Source of the DNA: Annulohypoxylon bovei var. microspora
Taxonomy: Eukaryota > Ascomycota > Sordariomycetes > Xylariales > Hypoxylaceae
Direction of reading: 5' to 3'
DNA: 10,346 nucleotides
Assembly: GCA_022836615.1 (NCBI GenBank)
Contig: MU405533.1
Location: forward strand, 1 to 10,346
Under the pieces are notes generated by a model. That model was not told the DNA's origin. It was given only the letters and a program-made list of their open reading frames with translations, and did not search any database. Shown in pieces: positions 6,723 through 10,346 of the stretch. Made by a program: the position numbers and the translations under genes. Position 1 is the stretch's first letter; each line of letters begins with the position of its first letter.

Positions 6723-7020
6723 TGAATTAAAATCGGAAAGTTTTTATAAAAAAAGCATTAAAAGTTTTTAAAAAAGCTTAAATACATTTTTTTTAAATTT
6801 AAAATGTAATGAAAATCGTTAATTAAAATAATAAATAATAAATAATTATATAAAACAAGGTTAAAAAACGATATATTAAAAGGTCGAATAAAAGTATATT
6901 AAGTAAATAATAATTATATGTAATTTCACGTATAATAAATTAAAAAAAAAATTATTTAAATGGGAATTAATTAAGCTTAAAATTAAAAAAACGAAACCAA
7001 AACTTTTACATTTTAATTTA
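6723..7020 (+). pseudogene. Unidentified decayed coding-like fragment between R units
   Basis: I do not recognise it. From about 6770 to 7009 one frame (for example AAC at 6854, CGA at 6869) has only TAA stops, as RIPed coding DNA should. It reads KVKKRYIKRSNKSILSK at 6857-6907, and later NYLNGN and LSLKLKKTKPKLLHF. The basic, Ser/Asn-rich middle recalls DNA-binding parts of transposases but matches no family that I can name. It carries clearly more C and G than the R units on both sides, so it is a separate insert or the original DNA between them. Confidence 0.25.
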
Positions 7021-7145
7021 ATAATTCATTTTATTTATTTTTATTATATTTTATATTATATATAATAATATAAAATAATATTTTTAATTTAATAATTTAT
7101 TTAATTTATTTAAAAAAAATTATTTAATAATTTTATATATAAAAA
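7021..7145. repeat. Partial A+T R unit (R7)
   Basis: It repeats the ttttatattatatataataatata start and the taatttaataatttattta landmark (near 7085) of the R unit, then the run of A. The 3' tail is shortened. Confidence 0.55.
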
Positions 7146-7474
7146 AATAATATTAAATTTATTATATAACGACGTTTTATTATTAATATTTTTAAAATAT
7201 ATTAACGGGACGGTAAAACGAAGTTTTAACCGTTAAACCGGTATATAAAAACTTTTTTAAAAAAATAATTTCGTGGTTTTTTTTTTTTATTTTTTTATTT
7301 TAAATATTTTCGTTAATAAAATACGTCGTTTACCATTATTTAAACTTTATTTTAATTTAAAATTTATTCGCCGTAACACGTTATATAAATTTCGTAAATT
7401 TCGTTTTTTATATAAAAAATATAAAAAAATATTAATAACCGATTATATGTAATTAATTTAATTTTTTTAAAAAT
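7146..7474. other. Unidentified fragment with CpG-bearing patches
   Basis: This fragment lies between R7 and the partial palindrome. It holds a small inverted repeat at 7210-7233 (acggtaaaac, loop gaa, then gttttaaccgt with one bulged base) followed by ttaaaccgg. There are CpG-bearing patches at 7322-7330 and 7367-7400. It does not align with the missing part of the left palindrome arm, so it replaces or interrupts it. No protein family was seen on either strand. Confidence 0.35.
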
Positions 7475-7978
7475 TTCGTATTAAATTATTTATAATTATA
7501 TAATTAAATAAATTTCGAAAAATACGTTAAATTAATTTAAATTATATTTCTTTTAAATTTTTTATAATTAATAAATTTAATTTAAAATTAATGTTATATA
7601 AAATAAATAAATTTACGTAAAAATATTATAAAAACCATTAAAATAAAAGTTTTTAAATACGTTAATTTTTAATTTAATTTATTATTTACATTATTATTTT
7701 TAAATAATTTATAATAACTTAATTAAAAATGGTTTTTAAAGTTTATATAATTATATAATTATAAATAATTTAACGTAAAATTAAAATAAAAAAACATTTA
7801 TAAATAAATATAAACGTTTAAATTTTTTAAGTTTAATAAAAAAACGTTTAAAATAAATATTAAAAATATTTACGTTTATAAAAAAATTTATATATAAAAA
7901 AAAATATTATAAATATTAAAATTAATATAATAAATAAAATTTATAATTTTTAAATAATAAATTTAATATTATTTAAAA
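7475..7978. repeat. Second, incomplete and more mutated copy of the palindromic element
   Basis: From about 7490 the sequence follows 5637 onward through the symmetry axis (near 7627 here) and down the whole right arm. Examples are ttataattatataattaaataaa, the ATTAAAATAAAAG block (7638-7651 against 5789-5799) and the aaaaatatttacgtttata block near 7863. Its left arm is missing upstream of about 7475. Nearly all differences are losses of C and G, so this copy is more heavily RIPed than the one at 5398-6151. Confidence 0.7.
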
Positions 7979-8104
7979 ATATTATATATAATAATATAAT
8001 ATATATATATTAAATTTAATAATTTATTTATTTTATTAATATTTAAATGAAATTAAAAAAATAAATATTATATATTTTTATAAATTAATTAATTATATAT
8101 TATT
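7979..8104. repeat. A+T R unit (R8) at the junction with copy C
   Basis: It contains the tatataataatataatatata run, then taaatttaataatttattta near 8011, then the usual tail. It follows the palindrome copy directly, as R3 follows the first one, and ends where copy C's integrase begins. Confidence 0.6.
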
Positions 8105-9360
8105 ATTATTATAATCTTTTTATAATTTTTTTATTAATTAATTATAAAATAAAATATATAAAAGTTTTATAAAAATTATAATATTTATAATTAAATTTAC
8201 ATTTAATAAATTTAACGAAAAAAGTTATTAAAACTTTTATTTATTTTTAATTATTATTTTTTAAAATTATTTATTAATTTTATAATAAAAATATTAATAA
8301 AAAAAAACGTTTAATATTTAATAATAATTATTTATTAATTATTAAAATAAATTTTGTTAAAAATAATAAATATTATAAAAGTTAAAACATATATTATAAA
8401 GTTTATATATATTTATATTAAATATTATAACTTTTTTATAATAATAATATTAAATTAAAAAAATAATTAAATAAACGTATTTTAAATAAAACTTTATAAT
8501 TTAATAAAAATAATATAACATTTATTTTTTACTTTTAATTTAAAAATTAATAAGTTTATAAAAAAATAAAATAAAAAATATAAATATATTTATAATGTTT
8601 TTTAATTTATATATAATTTAATTAATTAAAAATATTATTTATAATAATAATAATAATTAATAATTAAAACATAATAATTAAATTAAATTTTTTTTATATA
8701 ATATATAAATATTATATATATTTAATTAAATAAATTATTAATAAAGTTTTAAATAAATTATTTAAAAAATAATAAATTATAAATTTTATAATTAAAATTA
8801 AAGAAATTAATAAATATATTTAAATTATTATAATTATAATTTAAAAATATATAAAATATATAATAAATTAATTTTAATTAAAAAGTTTTAAATATAAAGT
8901 AAATAATAAAGTTTAATTAAATTTAAAAAACATTATAATATTATAATTTAAAAAGTTTTTTAATTATTTATAAAATATAAAATAATTAAAATAATTAATT
9001 TTTATATAATAAAATTAAATATATTTATAAAAATTTAATTATAATTTTACATTAAATTATTTAAATCGGTAATTATAAATTTATTATTATTTTAAATATA
9101 AAATAATATTTAATTATTATTTTTTATTAATTAAAATAATAAAAACCTTAAATATATTATTAAAAAAATCTTATAATTAAAAAATAAATATAAAAAATAA
9201 AATATATATAAAATAATATTAATTAAATGGAAAAATTATATAAATTTAACGTAAAAATTTTAAAAAAAATAAAAAAATATAAAAGCTTTAAAAATATTTT
9301 ATTAATAATTTAAAATAAAAAATAAAATAAATAAAAAAACTTTCGTAATTATAAACTTTA
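8105..9360 (+). pseudogene. pol: Ty3/gypsy integrase-chromodomain relic (copy C), heavily RIPed
   Basis: This is a direct repeat of copy A from about 725 to 2777, minus the 778-bp insertion. Differences are mostly C-to-T and G-to-A in this copy. The catalytic Glu codon (GAA at 1188 in A) is AAA at 8561-8563 here. The chromodomain lies at about 9153-9308 and still reads IKW at its hallmark, although most flanking residues are lost. Between the Glu codon and the chromodomain this copy is a net 5 bases shorter than A, so the frame changes. One indel is visible near 8955, where A has an extra GAAAC-type stretch near 2368. It is truncated on the left: RNase H and the first half of the zinc finger are absent, and an A+T R unit takes their place. 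Confidence 0.85.
8578..8585. other. Empty target site for the hAT-like element
   Basis: A single atataaat in the same integrase context as the duplicated one in copy A. It gives the pre-insertion state. Confidence 0.78.
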
Positions 9361-9378
9361 AAAAATAAAAAATAAAAA
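9361..9378 (+). other. Polypurine tract of copy C
   Basis: A-rich run with two T interruptions just before the LTR, in the same position as 2778-2796 in copy A. The C and G of copy A are replaced by T and A. Confidence 0.5.
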
Positions 9379-9701
9379 TATTATTATAAATTAAAAACTT
9401 AAAAAATTAATTAAAATAAAAATTAATATAAATTTATATTATAATTATAAATATAATAAATATAAATTTTTATAATAAAATTATTTTTAATTTTAAATAA
9501 ATTATTAAAATTATTAAAATATATATAAAAAAAGTTTTTATATTAATTAATTTAATTTAAATTTTTAAATATAAATATTATAATTTTAAAAATAAAAAAT
9601 TATTTTTTCATTTTTTTATTAATAAAAATTATTTTATTTTAATTTTATATAATATAAATTTATTATTATTTATAAAAACCGTTATATATATAAACGTATA
9701 A
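9379..9701 (+). repeat. 3' LTR of copy C (about 323 bp)
   Basis: It aligns with 2797-3119 throughout, starting with the same tattattataaatt. The right end is less certain: after aaaaaccgtt the last 15-20 bases have small differences (tatatataaacgtata against cataataaataca), so the boundary may be off by a few bases. It has lost nearly every C and G that copy A keeps. Confidence 0.75.
9524..9531 (+). promoter_or_regulatory. LTR TATA box (copy C)
   Basis: TATAAAAA at LTR offset 145. The G-rich bases after it in copy A are all A here. Confidence 0.45.
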
Positions 9702-10015
9702 ATTATTAATTTTTAAATTTAAATAAATGTAATTTTATATAATATAAATTATATAAAATTATATAAAATTATAAAGTTTTTTTTAATTAATAAAATTTTT
9801 TTATTATTAATAATTTATTATAATTTATTTAATTTATTAAAATTAAAATAAAATAATTTTTTTTATAAATATTTAAAAATTAATTTTAAAAGAAAATATT
9901 TTATTAATTAAAATTTTTATTAATATATATAAATTATATAAATTAATATATTAATATAAATTTTATATTTAATTATATTTAATTTTTTTAAAAGATTTAT
10001 ATTATTTTAATAAAC
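9702..10015. other. Nearly pure A+T stretch, no gene
   Basis: I see no coding relic. A 10-base unit (atataaaatt) is repeated in tandem at 9751-9770, with degenerate copies before and after. The rest is low-complexity A+T with scarcely a C or G, so no homology can be claimed. It does not resemble the gag relic of element B. Confidence 0.5.
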
Positions 10016-10053
10016 CACGTTAACGACACGAAGGTTATTTTAATAAATTTAAT

Positions 10054-10181
10054 TTATAATTCGAAAAACGAACGGGTTACACCCGTTCACGCCCGCGCCC
10101 GTTTTAATTACATGGTTTTAACGATTATAATTCGTATTAATGTATTTATAAAATTAAAACGTAACGTTTTTCGAATTATAA
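10054..10181. repeat. Short inverted repeat enclosing a C/G-rich patch
   Basis: ttataattcgaaaaacg at 10054-10070 is matched exactly by its complement at 10165-10181, with 94 bases between. Within it, gaacgggt (10070-10077) pairs with acccgttc (10081-10088) around a 3-base loop. It is followed by a C-rich run (10088-10102). Nested inverted repeats with C/G-rich tracts like this are known from the ends of hAT transposons, which is one reading. No target duplication was found. It may be the edge of an element that continues past the window. Confidence 0.5.
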
Positions 10182-10346
10182 TTTAAATATAAATAAATTT
10201 AAAAAAGTTCGCATATTAATATCCACGATTATTTTTTACACGAAAAAATTAAACGTTAAAATATATATTTAAAATCGAAATTTTTTAAAAAAATTTAATA
10301 ACGTTTTTAATCGCGATATTATTATAATTTATATAACGTTTTTTAA
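10182..10346. other. Right-edge sequence, nothing recognised
   Basis: A+T-rich but with regular CpG steps (for example 10208-10212, 10225-10228, 10310-10315). It is therefore less degraded than 9702-10015 and probably belongs to another decayed element that runs out of the window. Confidence 0.3.

Noticed and set aside
9735..9775. Short tandem atataaaatt repeats as a functional site
   Set aside because: Only two exact units within almost pure A+T; expected by chance at this composition.
1..10346. Organellar or apicomplexan-type A+T-rich genome
   Set aside because: Composition alone would allow it. However, C survives chiefly before G, C or T and is rare before A, and repeat copies differ mainly by C/T and G/A. 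No rRNA, tRNA or intact organellar gene is visible. RIP in an ascomycete explains more.

Overview
This window is almost certainly a RIP-degraded transposon graveyard from a filamentous ascomycete (Pezizomycotina). By eye, only about one base in eight is G or C. The C that remains sits mainly in CpG, CpC and CpT, while CpA and its complement TpG are strongly depleted. That is the footprint of repeat-induced point mutation (RIP: C-to-T on either strand of duplicated DNA). I found no intact protein-coding gene, tRNA or rRNA. The recognisable content is decayed repeats, and repeat copies within the window differ mostly by C/T and G/A.

Layout. (A) 1-3119, + strand: the 3' part of a Ty3/gypsy chromovirus. 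It reads in one frame through RNase H, integrase zinc finger, integrase core (DD35E spacing kept), GPY/F module and chromodomain, then a polypurine tract and a 323-bp LTR (2797-3119). A 778-bp hAT-like element (1214-1991) with an 8-bp target duplication sits inside its integrase. (B) 3120-4476, - strand: a second member of the same family, seen as its 5' LTR (4154-4476, also 323 bp) followed by a probable gag relic. (M) About 5155-8104: a mosaic of nearly pure A+T repeat units of about 143 bp (R units), broken by a 750-bp near-perfect palindrome (about 5398-6151), a partial second copy of that palindrome (about 7475-7978), and two unidentified fragments. (C) About 8105-9701, + strand: a third, more heavily mutated copy of the integrase-chromodomain-LTR segment. 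It keeps the empty site for the hAT-like insertion. The right end (10054-10181) holds a small inverted-repeat structure around a C/G-rich patch that escaped RIP.

How the parts fit. A, B and C belong to one LTR family: the LTR start, the LTR end and a TATA box at LTR offset 145 agree in all three. Together they give the order LTR - gag - ... RNase H - integrase - chromodomain - PPT - LTR. A probably inserted into B, since A's 3' LTR abuts the truncated inside of B, and the hAT-like element later inserted into A. The chromodomain suggests why such elements collect in silent, RIPed DNA, as chromoviral chromodomains are known to guide integration to heterochromatin. The strongest points are the three matched LTRs, the filled and empty site pair for the hAT-like element, and the large palindrome embedded in the A+T repeat array. 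No count, alignment program or database search was run; all alignments were made by eye.
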